Assembly (NCBI GenBank): GCA_023415075.1
Contig: JAEZLU010000015.1
Span: forward strand, 1 to 5,718
Direction: 5' to 3'
Source of the DNA: Bacillota bacterium
Lineage (GTDB): Bacteria; Bacillota; Negativicutes; Sporomusales; UBA7701
DNA length: 5,718 nucleotides
The position numbers and the translations under genes are program-made. The notes beneath the pieces were generated by a model. It did no database searches and had not been told where the DNA came from. It was given only the letters and a program-made list of their open reading frames with translations. Positions 1 to 5,586 of the stretch are shown piece after piece (the stretch's first letter is position 1; each line of letters opens with the position of its first letter).

Positions 1-1430
1 AGGGCGGTGATGATCCACAGGCCCCAGATTATTGCCCCCAGAATGAGCGAGGCCTTGAGCTGTTCGCTCACGGTGTAAAAACCGGTACCGAGGAAAATTA
101 TATTGCCCATAGTATTGAACGGCAGAAAGAGGGCGTAGCCGATCATGATGCACAGCGGCAGGCAGAAGCGGGCGACATCGAAACCCATCGCCTGGGCGAT
201 GCCTACATAGATCGGCAGCATGACTCCGGCCATCGCGGTGGTAGTCGACCAGACTATATGGCTGAAAATAGTGAAACCGATCAGCAGGAAAAGGAGGGTG
301 GTCTCGGGGATGGCCTGCAAACCGAGCGAGGAGAGAGCACCCTTTATTACAAATTCGATGGCTTTTGACTTCATGAGAGCGTCGCCAAGGGTAAGCACGC
401 CGCCAAAATACATGAACAACTCCCAGGGCAGCTGATTTTGGCTCTCCCGCCAGTCGAGCACGCCAATGCGCGGGAAATAAATCAGGGCCGACACCAGAAA
501 AGCGATCATCGTCGCGTTGAGGCCGTGCAGCCTGTCGGTGGCCCACAGACCCAGGGCGATAAGGAAGTAGAGGATAGCCCTTTTTTCCGGCCAGGACATC
601 GGCCCCATCGTTTTTAACTCCTGGGCCACATAGCTTATGCCGCCGGGAATCTCCTTGACCTCAGGCGGGAATAGTTTCAAAAGCAGCCAGGCGGTGATGA
701 AGAGAATGACGAAGTTGGTCGGCGCCGAGGCCAGGGCCCAGAAGCTCCAGCTTGTGTAGGCCGACGTGCCGACCGCGGCGATAACTGCACTCAGAGCTGC
801 CGGGTTGGCAATCGTGCCTGTAAGAAAAGCCGAGCCGGTTATATTGCCGCCGAAAGCCGCCGACAAAGCAATTGCCCGGCCGAAATTGCTTTTGCCCGGC
901 ACGGCGTCATAGGCGGCGGCTATCCCCTGGATGATTGGCAGCATCGCCGCCGTCCGGGCGGTATTGGCGGGGGTGACCGGGGCCACAAGGTAGTTTGTCA
1001 GCGACGCGGCCATGATAGCTCCGAACGGGGTCCGGCCCAGCAGGCGGATCATATGCAGCGACAGGCGCTTGGCCACCCCGGTCTTGGTCATGGCGATTGA
1101 AATCACAAACCCTGTCACCAAAAGCCACAACGAGGCGCCGGCGAATTGGCTGAGGGCAAAGTCAGTGCTGCGGACAAGGACGCCATCTTTTACCTGCCCG
1201 GTCAGATTGCCTACCCAGAAATAAAGCAGACAGGTTGTTATGATCGAACTGACGGCGAAGTTTACGCCGATGGTAATCCAGAGAATAACCGCGCCGCCGA
1301 AGATGGCCAGCAGCTTGTGCTGGGTCACGGTGATCGCCGGCGGTACCGGATAAAACCAGATGACCAAGCCGACCAAAATGCCCAGAATAAGTCCATACTT
1401 CTTGCCCCAGGTTTCGAACGCATTTGCCAT
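1..1430 (-). CDS. DASS/SLC13-family anion:cation symporter, C-terminus cut by window edge
   Basis: Probably a secondary transporter of the inner membrane that imports a di- or tricarboxylate-like anion with sodium. Reading the minus strand from ATG at 1430 gives 476 uninterrupted codons to the window edge. DASS proteins are usually about 470-490 residues, so only a short tail is missing. The protein is very hydrophobic, with many membrane segments. Family-like repeats are visible: PVTPANTARTAAMLPI at residues 151-166, GSAFLTGTIANP at 199-210, SHIVWSTTTAMAGVMLPI at 390-407 and LPFNTMGNIIFLGTG at 436-450. The pattern is closer to the CitT/TtdT-type branch than to NaDC/INDY. The first cation-site motif keeps Asn-Thr (N156, T157), whereas the second reads Ser-Thr-Thr where SNT is usual. 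The start is fixed by an in-frame TAA at 1436-1434; the GGGAGG Shine-Dalgarno at 1448-1443 is rather far, 12 nt away. It diverges from the lyase genes, which suggests that it imports their substrate. The exact substrate is unknown. Confidence 0.88.
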   Translation of the reverse strand, partial: MANAFETWGKKYGLILGILVGLVIWFYPVPPAITVTQHKLLAIFGGAVILWITIGVNFAVSSIITTCLLYFWVGNLTGQVKDGVLVRSTDFALSQFAGASLWLLVTGFVISIAMTKTGVAKRLSLHMIRLLGRTPFGAIMAASLTNYLVAPVTPANTARTAAMLPIIQGIAAAYDAVPGKSNFGRAIALSAAFGGNITGSAFLTGTIANPAALSAVIAAVGTSAYTSWSFWALASAPTNFVILFITAWLLLKLFPPEVKEIPGGISYVAQELKTMGPMSWPEKRAILYFLIALGLWATDRLHGLNATMIAFLVSALIYFPRIGVLDWRESQNQLPWELFMYFGGVLTLGDALMKSKAIEFVIKGALSSLGLQAIPETTLLFLLIGFTIFSHIVWSTTTAMAGVMLPIYVGIAQAMGFDVARFCLPLCIMIGYALFLPFNTMGNIIFLGTGFYTVSEQLKASLILGAIIWGLWIITA

Positions 1431-1510
1431 TGCTTACTCATACCTCCCAGCCTGAATATCAAGAATTAGCCGTGAAAGTATCTGCGCCGAGACTTCCCTG
1501 AACCGCCGGT

Positions 1511-1529
1511 TTGTATAGTTGCCAGACAA
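1511..1529. promoter_or_regulatory. Putative GntR operator, symporter side
   Basis: The sequence TTGTATAGTTGCCAGACAA is an imperfect dyad: its outer arms TTGT/ACAA are exact and 5 of 7 arm positions pair. It matches 14 of 19 bases of the dyad at 1745-1763, including the complete CCAGACAA half. Read on the minus strand it begins TTGTCTGGCAA, one mismatch from the TNGTNNNACNA pattern typical of FadR-subfamily regulators. It begins 9 nt downstream of the TATACT -10 candidate for the symporter, where a bound repressor would block transcription. Assignment to the GntR protein encoded at 3662-4393 is inference. Confidence 0.55.
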
Positions 1530-1538
1530 CTTTTTTGC

Positions 1539-1544
1539 AGTATA
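1539..1544 (-). promoter_or_regulatory. Candidate -10 box for the symporter gene
   Basis: On the minus strand the sequence TATACT differs from TATAAT at one position. No good -35 lies 16-18 nt upstream (the best is AT-rich GATTTT), so any promoter here would be weak or activator-dependent. Its distance to the dyad at 1511-1529 resembles that of the TACAAT box at 1727-1732 to the dyad at 1745-1763 on the other strand. Confidence 0.35.
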
Positions 1545-1642
1545 TTCCTGGAGCCGCTGCCAAAATCCTGCAGGACGCGAAAAAAATTCAGAATAGTCGT
1601 ACCAAAATACTGCGGCATTGGCGTACATCCCCCAAACAGCTA

Positions 1643-1672
1643 TTGACAATGCTTGCCGGTAAATGGTATTAC
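1643..1672 (+). promoter_or_regulatory. Candidate sigma-70-type promoter for the lyase genes
   Basis: A consensus -35 TTGACA (1643-1648) is followed after 18 nt by TATTAC (1667-1672), which is preceded by TGG and so forms an extended -10. Transcription would start near 1679 and give a leader of about 155 nt carrying the dyad at 1745-1763. A competing -10, TACAAT at 1727-1732, lies nearer the gene and 12 nt upstream of the dyad, but it lacks a recognisable -35. The two cannot be separated by eye. Confidence 0.42.
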
Positions 1673-1744
1673 TGAGATAACGGTAAGGCCAAAAACGCGG
1701 CGTAGTAGCCAACCCTAACAAAAAGATACAATATTAACCAAAAG

Positions 1745-1763
1745 TTGTCTGACTACCAGACAA
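1745..1763. promoter_or_regulatory. Putative GntR operator, lyase side
   Basis: TTGTCTGACTACCAGACAA is a perfect inverted repeat with 7-bp arms (TTGTCTG/CAGACAA) around a 5-bp spacer. Its first 11 bases also fit the TNGTNNNACNA operator pattern of FadR-subfamily GntR regulators. It lies 72 bp upstream of the small-subunit start and downstream of both candidate promoters. A related copy sits on the symporter side at 1511-1529. The likely ligand-responsive binder is the GntR protein encoded in the same locus (inference). Confidence 0.65.
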
Positions 1764-1835
1764 ATGCCGACTAACGGCGACGGACAGCCGTAGCTATCTT
1801 TTATTTACCCATAAATCTAATAAGCAGGTGAGAAA

Positions 1836-2150
1836 ATGAGTGAACTGGAGTTTGCCGGCCTGGCTGACGGCAAAACAGCCCTGGTTCTCGACCAGAAAGA
1901 CAATGTAGCCGTCGCTTTGAGCGATCTGGCTGCCGGCGACGTCTGCCTGGTGGCCGAAGACGGCGGCCGCAAGTACCGGGTTGAGGTTATCGAAAACATT
2001 CCCTTCGGTCACAAGTTCGCCCTTGCCGATTTAGGACAGGACGCAAGTGTATTCAAGTACGGCGAAGAGATCGGCAGGATGAAAGGCCCCCTCAAAAAAG
2101 GCGGCTGGATACATAACCACAATATGTATTGCGACAGGGGGCTGAAATAG
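1836..2150 (+). CDS. UxaA-family hydro-lyase small subunit (SAF domain, SuyA-like)
   Basis: This 104-residue protein matches the SAF domain that forms the N-terminal part of fused altronate/galactarate dehydratases and the separate small subunit of SuyAB-type sulfo-lyases. Recognisable elements are DNVAVALSDLAAGD (residues 22-35), IPFGHKFAL (55-63), KYGEEIG (74-80) and the C-terminal WIHNHN (91-96). The two histidines H93 and H95 correspond to the HVHN-type end of the family. It is a soluble cytoplasmic protein with no signal peptide. The start has an AGGTGAG ribosome site at 1826-1832. Its TAG stop directly abuts the ATG of the large subunit, so the two are surely translated together as one enzyme. 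Substrate specificity (sulfolactate or a sugar acid) cannot be decided from this domain. Confidence 0.85.
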   Translation: MSELEFAGLADGKTALVLDQKDNVAVALSDLAAGDVCLVAEDGGRKYRVEVIENIPFGHKFALADLGQDASVFKYGEEIGRMKGPLKKGGWIHNHNMYCDRGLK

Positions 2151-3320
2151 ATGGCTGACAAGTTCCTCGGTTTCCGGCGGGAAAACGGCGCCGTAGGCGT
2201 ACGCAACCATATCGCCATCATCCCTTCGGTCTTCTGCGCGGCCAAGGTGGCCCAGCGTATCGCCCAAAACGTTCCCGGGGCCATTCACTTCAGCCATCCC
2301 GTCGGCTGCAGCCAGGTCGGCGAGGATTTGGAGATAACCGCCAAAACCCTCATCGGCATCGGCCGCAACCCCAACTTTGCCGCCGTTGTCGTTGTGGGCC
2401 TCGGCTGCGAGCGCTTTACCCCCCACGAGCTTGCTCAGGGCATCGCTTCCACCGGCAAGCATATCGAAACCGTCATCATCCAGGACGTCGGCGACTCGCT
2501 AAAGGCCATCGAAACCGGCACCCGCTACGCCCGCGGGATGCTTCAGCAAGTATCGCTCGAGCGGCGTGAGGAGGTTGACGCCGGCGAACTCATGATCGGC
2601 CTCAACTGCGGCGGCTCGGACACCACCTCCGGCCTGGTGGCCAATCCCGCCCTCGGCCTGGCCTCCGACAAACTTGTGGCCCAGGGCGGCTCCTCCATAT
2701 TGACCGAGCTCACCGAGCTTATCGGCACCGAACACATTCTGGCCCGCCGGGCCGCCAACGAACAGGTGGCCCAGGACATCCTCCGGGTCATCGGGGCGAT
2801 GGAAGAACGGCTCAAGCGCCAGACCCGCGAATCGACGAACGAGAAGCGCAAAAACCTTATCTCCACAGGCAACTACGACGGCGGTCTGTCCAGCGTCGTC
2901 GAAAAATCGCTCGGCGGCATGAAAAAGTCGGGCAATGCCCAGTTCGTCGAGGTTTTCAAATACGGCGACGGCCCTACCAAGAAAGGCCTGCTGCTTTTAG
3001 ACGGCCCCGGTCATGACGGCGAAGTGACCACCGGCCAGGCGGCCGCCGGCGCCCAGATCGTCTGCTTCCCGACCGGCCGCGGCACGCCGTCCGGTTTTCC
3101 GGGCGTACCGGTCATCAAGATTACCGGCAACCCGCGGACCTATGCCAGAATGCAGGAAAACCTCGACATTAACGCCGGCACGGTAATCACCGGCGAAAGA
3201 TCGCTGCAGGAAGTGGGCGAGGAAATATACCGGGAAATCCTGGCGGTGGCTTCCGGCAAACTGACCAAGGCCGAAGTGCTCGGGCACGACGAACAGTTCT
3301 GCATCACCAGGATGCCCTGA
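2151..3320 (+). CDS. UxaA-family hydro-lyase large subunit (SuyB-like / altronate dehydratase C-terminal domain)
   Basis: This is the 389-residue catalytic subunit of a split UxaA-type lyase, which would remove water or sulfite from a hydroxy acid to give a 2-oxo acid. In SuyAB the products are pyruvate and sulfite. Family motifs run through its whole length: GFRRENGAVGVRNH (7-20), HPVGCSQ (49-55), VGLGCE (82-87), NCGGSD (152-157), STGNYDGGLSSVVEKSLG (238-255), LLDGPG (282-287) and TGRGTPSGFPGVPVIKITGNP (308-328). The conserved Cys and His residues are those expected for the metal site of the family. The length equals the C-terminal part of fused dehydratases plus nothing extra. The SD AGGGGG (2136-2141) lies inside the small-subunit gene, 9 nt before the start. 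Family membership is clear; the sulfo-lyase assignment is suggested only by the split layout and by the neighbouring dehydrogenase. It ends with TGA. Confidence 0.88.
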   Translation: MADKFLGFRRENGAVGVRNHIAIIPSVFCAAKVAQRIAQNVPGAIHFSHPVGCSQVGEDLEITAKTLIGIGRNPNFAAVVVVGLGCERFTPHELAQGIASTGKHIETVIIQDVGDSLKAIETGTRYARGMLQQVSLERREEVDAGELMIGLNCGGSDTTSGLVANPALGLASDKLVAQGGSSILTELTELIGTEHILARRAANEQVAQDILRVIGAMEERLKRQTRESTNEKRKNLISTGNYDGGLSSVVEKSLGGMKKSGNAQFVEVFKYGDGPTKKGLLLLDGPGHDGEVTTGQAAAGAQIVCFPTGRGTPSGFPGVPVIKITGNPRTYARMQENLDINAGTVITGERSLQEVGEEIYREILAVASGKLTKAEVLGHDEQFCITRMP

Positions 3321-3344
3321 CGACTGTTCAAAAGAAGGCCCCCA

Positions 3345-3620
3345 ATGAACATCTACCCCAACTCGCTCACCTCGACTGTTCCCGTGAGCGTCAAAATCCC
3401 GATGGTTCTCAAAAATGACCGTCAGGTCTTCCGGGCCTGCATCAAGACCTGCAACCGCCTGGACAAGGAAAACGTCACCGTAGCCTGAATAATAAACCCG
3501 GTCGCCCTTGACGAGATTGCCGTTTCCGAAAACCTCATCCCGCTGGTCAAGGAAAGCAAATTCATGGAAGTTGTCTCGGCGCCGGCTGCGCTGCCGTTTG
3601 ACGGCGGCAATATCCTGTGA
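3345..3620 (+). pseudogene. Remnant of a LarA/DUF2088-type hydroxyacid racemase gene (C-terminal ~90 codons, in-frame TGA)
   Basis: Reading 92 codons in one frame gives a protein-like sequence interrupted by a single TGA at codon 48 (3486-3488). Before it lie YPNSLTST and KIPMVLKNDRQVFRACIKTC; after it lie ALDEIAVSENLIPLV and a final LPFDGGNIL. From memory these match the C-terminal segment of LarA-like proteins (about 420 residues), which carry patterns such as YTNALTST, alternating IKNTL-like strands, VSEALLP and a final PLPFD. The TGA falls where an arginine is common, so a CGA-to-TGA change is plausible. The 24 bp between the lyase stop and this ATG leave no room for the missing ~330 N-terminal residues. 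A ribosome site AGAAGG (3333-3338) still precedes the ATG, as if a large internal deletion had joined the old start to the old end. LarA enzymes racemise 2-hydroxyacids, which suits the locus. The remnant is probably inactive. Confidence 0.62.
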
Positions 3621-3626
3621 ACTAAT
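3598..3626 (+). promoter_or_regulatory. Candidate promoter for the GntR gene
   Basis: TTGACG (3598-3603) and ACTAAT (3621-3626) are spaced by 17 nt, and TGA stands directly before the second box as an extended -10. The start would fall near 3633, giving a leader of about 30 nt. The boxes lie in the last codons of the racemase remnant. This is a moderate match only; read-through from the lyase genes is equally possible because no terminator is seen between them. Confidence 0.33.
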
Positions 3627-3661
3627 AAAGATCGTCAATATGCCATGGACTGAGAGGGCCT

Positions 3662-4393
3662 ATGCTTGAAAAGATTGAACGGGTCAAACTATCCGAAGAA
3701 ATTCTCCGCCGCCTCAAAGCAATGATTAAAAGCGGCGAGTTCGGCTATGGCGACAAGCTGCCGGTGGAAAAACGGCTGGCCGAGATATTCGGCGTCAGCC
3801 GCACCACCGTGCGGGAAGCGCTCGCCGTGCTCGAAGCCGAAGGCTGGGTGACCACCCGCCGGGGCGGCGGCACCTATGTCCGGCGGGCGCGGAGCGTCGG
3901 CCCGGTCGAGCCGCTTACCGCCCTCCTGGGCGGCGAAAAGGCGGCCATCCTCGAACTGATGGAAGTGCGGAAAATTCTCGAAGCCGAAGTGGCCACCCTG
4001 GCCGCTTCGCGGGCAACGCCCGAGGATATCGTCGCCATCAAGGCCGCCTACCGGGAAATGCAGGCGGCGGTGGCCGCCGGCCTGGAAACGGCGGCGGCCG
4101 ACTACGCTATCCACTACGCTATCGCCAAAGCCGCCAAAAACGCCACAATAATCTCGGTCATCAGTCACCTGCACGACTTGTACACCGAAATGATCAAAGC
4201 CAACCGCAGCCACAAATCTAAACCGTCGGGCTACGACCTCATCCTGGCCGAACATGACGCCATCATCAAAGCCATCGAAAAGCGCCAGGGCGTGGCTGCC
4301 CGCAGAGCGATGGCGCTTCACCTCGAGCGGGCCCACCGCCTTATTGAGGAAGTCCTGGTGGAAAGCTACGGCGCCGATAAAGCCGAGACATAA
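3662..4393 (+). CDS. GntR-family transcriptional regulator, FadR subfamily (FCD domain)
   Basis: A 243-residue DNA-binding regulator. Residues 8-75 form the winged helix-turn-helix of GntR proteins, with the signatures GDKLPVEKRLAEIFGVSRTTVREAL (30-54) and GWVTTRRGGGTYV (61-73). Residues 95-235 are an all-helical FCD ligand domain. The usual metal/ligand residues are present: D147 and H151 in DYAIH, H198 in LAEHDAI and H220 in MALHLERA. This suggests that it senses a carboxylate through a bound metal ion. Close homologues respond to hydroxy- or sugar acids, so the likely inducer is the substrate of the lyase. The start ATG follows GAGAGGG at 3652-3658 with short spacing. It probably binds the paired dyads at 1511-1529 and 1745-1763. 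The TAA stop lies within TAAAAGGAGG, which supplies the ribosome site for the next gene, so the two are co-transcribed. Confidence 0.92.
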   Translation: MLEKIERVKLSEEILRRLKAMIKSGEFGYGDKLPVEKRLAEIFGVSRTTVREALAVLEAEGWVTTRRGGGTYVRRARSVGPVEPLTALLGGEKAAILELMEVRKILEAEVATLAASRATPEDIVAIKAAYREMQAAVAAGLETAAADYAIHYAIAKAAKNATIISVISHLHDLYTEMIKANRSHKSKPSGYDLILAEHDAIIKAIEKRQGVAARRAMALHLERAHRLIEEVLVESYGADKAET

Positions 4394-4413
4394 AAGGAGG
4401 GCTAGAGATAATA

Positions 4414-5388
4414 ATGAGCAAATATCAGATAGTGATGGTTTCCCGGCTGCTGGAGCCTGCCTATGCCCGCATGGCCGCCGCCTGCGACATCAAACTGTGG
4501 GACGATCCGTCGCCAATACCCCGGCCGCTTTTGTACGAATGGCTGCAGACGGCCGAGGGCTTTATCCCGTTTAACAACGTCCGGGTGGACGAAGAACTGC
4601 TGGCCCATGCTCCCCGCCTCAGGATCATCGCCCAGGCCGCGGTCGGCTACGACAACATTGATATCGACGCCTGCAACCGCCGGGGGATACCCTTCGGCAA
4701 CACCCCGGGCGTGCTTGTCGAGACGACGGCCGAGCTGGCGTTCGGCCTTCTTCTGACCGCCGCCCGCCGCATCCATGAGGGCTGGAACTACGTGCGCAGC
4801 GGCAAGTGGCCGACCGGCCAGCACTTTCCCTTCGGTGTCCAGCTTCACGGCAAAACCCTCGGCATCGTCGGCATGGGCCAGATCGGCGCCGCCGTCGCCC
4901 GCCGGGCCGTCGCCTGCGGGATGCGGGTCGTCTACCACAACCGCAGCTGCCGGCCGGACGAGCAGGCTCTCGGTGCCGTCTACCGGGCCTTTGACGACCT
5001 GCTGGCCGAGGCCGATTTCGTCGTCGTCCTCACACCGCTGTCAGCCGCGACCCGTGGCTTGTTCGGCCGGGACCAGTTCGCCAGAATGAAGCCGACAGCT
5101 TACTTCATCAACGCCGCCCGCGGGCCGATCGTCGATACCGAAGCCCTCATCGAGGCCCTCGCCGACCGGCGGATCGCCTACGCCGCCCTCGACGTCACCG
5201 ACCCCGAGCCGCTGCCGGGCGATCATCCACTCCTCAGTCAGCCAAACCTCCTCATCACGCCCCACATCGGCAGCGCCACCACTGAAACCCGCGTCGCCAT
5301 GGCCCAGCTTACCGCCGACAACCTGCTGGCTGGGCTGGCCGGCAAGCCTCTGGCGGCCTGCGTCAACCCTGCCGTTAACTTCAAATAG
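4414..5388 (+). CDS. D-isomer-specific 2-hydroxyacid dehydrogenase (GhrB/SlcC-like)
   Basis: A 324-residue cytoplasmic oxidoreductase that interconverts a 2-hydroxyacid and its 2-oxo acid with a nicotinamide cofactor. The substrate domain (about 1-100 and 290-324) flanks the nucleotide domain. The Rossmann motif GMGQIG lies at 153-158. The catalytic triad is complete: R236 in NAARGPIVD, E265 in DVTDPEPLP and H284 in TPHIGSAT. The second strand ends in YHNR (174-177) in place of the acidic residue that selects NAD, so NADP use is likely. Its length is normal for the family. AGGAGG at 4395-4400 is 13 nt upstream of the ATG, a long spacing, but no other in-frame start codon lies between. It is the last gene of the locus and is followed by a terminator. 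Roles to consider are oxidation of (S)-sulfolactate to sulfopyruvate (SlcC belongs to this family) or glyoxylate/hydroxypyruvate reduction; the sequence does not separate them. Confidence 0.92.
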   Translation: MSKYQIVMVSRLLEPAYARMAAACDIKLWDDPSPIPRPLLYEWLQTAEGFIPFNNVRVDEELLAHAPRLRIIAQAAVGYDNIDIDACNRRGIPFGNTPGVLVETTAELAFGLLLTAARRIHEGWNYVRSGKWPTGQHFPFGVQLHGKTLGIVGMGQIGAAVARRAVACGMRVVYHNRSCRPDEQALGAVYRAFDDLLAEADFVVVLTPLSAATRGLFGRDQFARMKPTAYFINAARGPIVDTEALIEALADRRIAYAALDVTDPEPLPGDHPLLSQPNLLITPHIGSATTETRVAMAQLTADNLLAGLAGKPLAACVNPAVNFK

Positions 5389-5394
5389 CCACCG

Positions 5395-5427
5395 CTCCCG
5401 GCCCCTGCTGCGGCCGGGAGTTTTTTT
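5395..5427 (+). terminator. Rho-independent terminator after the dehydrogenase gene
   Basis: A perfect 9-bp GC-rich stem, CTCCCGGCC (5395-5403) with GGCCGGGAG (5412-5420), encloses an 8-nt loop and is followed by seven T residues (5421-5427). It begins 6 nt after the stop codon. It cleanly separates the hydroxyacid locus from the transporter gene beyond it. Confidence 0.93.
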
Positions 5428-5460
5428 GCCATTTTGCGGCAACCGTAGAGGAAAAATACT

Positions 5461-5586
5461 GACAATTAGCGAAAGCTACTGTACAGGAATGACCGGACAA
5501 ATAGGTAGCGAAGCGGCGAGGCCCTTAGCTGCCGTTTTTTGACCCCGGCCGCGCCCGGAAAGACATTCGAGTAAACGGGGTTGACC
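5461..5586 (+). promoter_or_regulatory. Structured leader upstream of the ABC permease, possible riboswitch or attenuator
   Basis: This stretch contains mutually exclusive pairings. TAGC-GAAA-GCTA (5467-5478) forms a small GNRA-loop hairpin. GCTAC (5475-5479) can also pair with GTAGC (5505-5509), while GGTAGC (5504-5509) can instead pair with GCTGCC (5528-5533) directly before a T6 run. ACCCCG (5542-5547) is perfectly complementary to CGGGGT (5576-5581), which contains the only Shine-Dalgarno-like sequence of the permease gene. A weak promoter CTGACA-17-TACAGG (5459-5487) may lie at its start. I cannot assign it to a known riboswitch class; the molybdenum/tungsten cofactor RNA is the obvious one to test. 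Confidence 0.38.
5504..5540 (+). terminator. Possible attenuator hairpin with T-tract
   Basis: GGTAGC (5504-5509) pairs with GCTGCC (5528-5533) through six pairs, one of them G-U, with an inner GGC/GCC pairing, and is followed one base later by six T residues (5535-5540). The stem is weaker than that of the terminator at 5395. Lying about 50 bp before a gene on the same strand, it would act as an attenuator and not as the end of an operon. GTAGC can be captured by upstream GCTAC, which would prevent it forming. Confidence 0.38.

Larger units (their letters stand above)
1431..1835. other. Divergent intergenic control region
   Basis: This 405-bp stretch separates the minus-strand symporter from the plus-strand lyase genes. 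I see no convincing gene in it. It is more AT-rich than the flanking genes. It contains two related 19-bp dyads (1511-1529 and 1745-1763), -10-like boxes facing each way, a TTGACA/TATTAC pair at 1643-1672, a perfect 10-bp palindrome TCCTGCAGGA at 1566-1575, and a short ACGGC/GCCGT hairpin just upstream of the small-subunit gene. Everything visible is consistent with a two-way regulatory region. Confidence 0.75.

Noticed and set aside
1328..1441. Alternative ATG at 1441 directly after GGGAGG for the symporter
   Set aside because: It is out of frame with the transporter by one base and opens only a 38-codon frame with no family resemblance. The ATG at 1430 starts the true protein.
1566..1575. 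Perfect 10-bp palindrome TCCTGCAGGA in the divergent region
   Set aside because: Too short to support as an operator on its own, with no second copy seen. Noted only as part of the control region.
1434..1721. A 95-codon minus-strand reading frame upstream of the symporter
   Set aside because: It covers the putative operators and promoters, shows no domain-like pattern and has unusual composition. The ribosome site near its end serves the symporter.
3486..3488. In-frame TGA as a selenocysteine codon
   Set aside because: No stable hairpin directly follows the TGA as a bacterial SECIS would require, and the aligned position in LarA-like proteins is usually arginine. The frame is also missing its N-terminal part, which points to decay.
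2997..3638. Long minus-strand reading frame opposite the large subunit and racemase remnant (213 codons)
   Set aside because: A shadow of GC-rich coding sequence on the other strand; its translation lacks recognisable motifs, while the plus strand carries clear UxaA motifs.
3689..4336. Long minus-strand reading frame opposite the GntR gene (215 codons)
   Set aside because: Low-complexity, His/Gly/Phe-rich translation typical of an antisense frame; the plus strand encodes a complete GntR/FCD protein.
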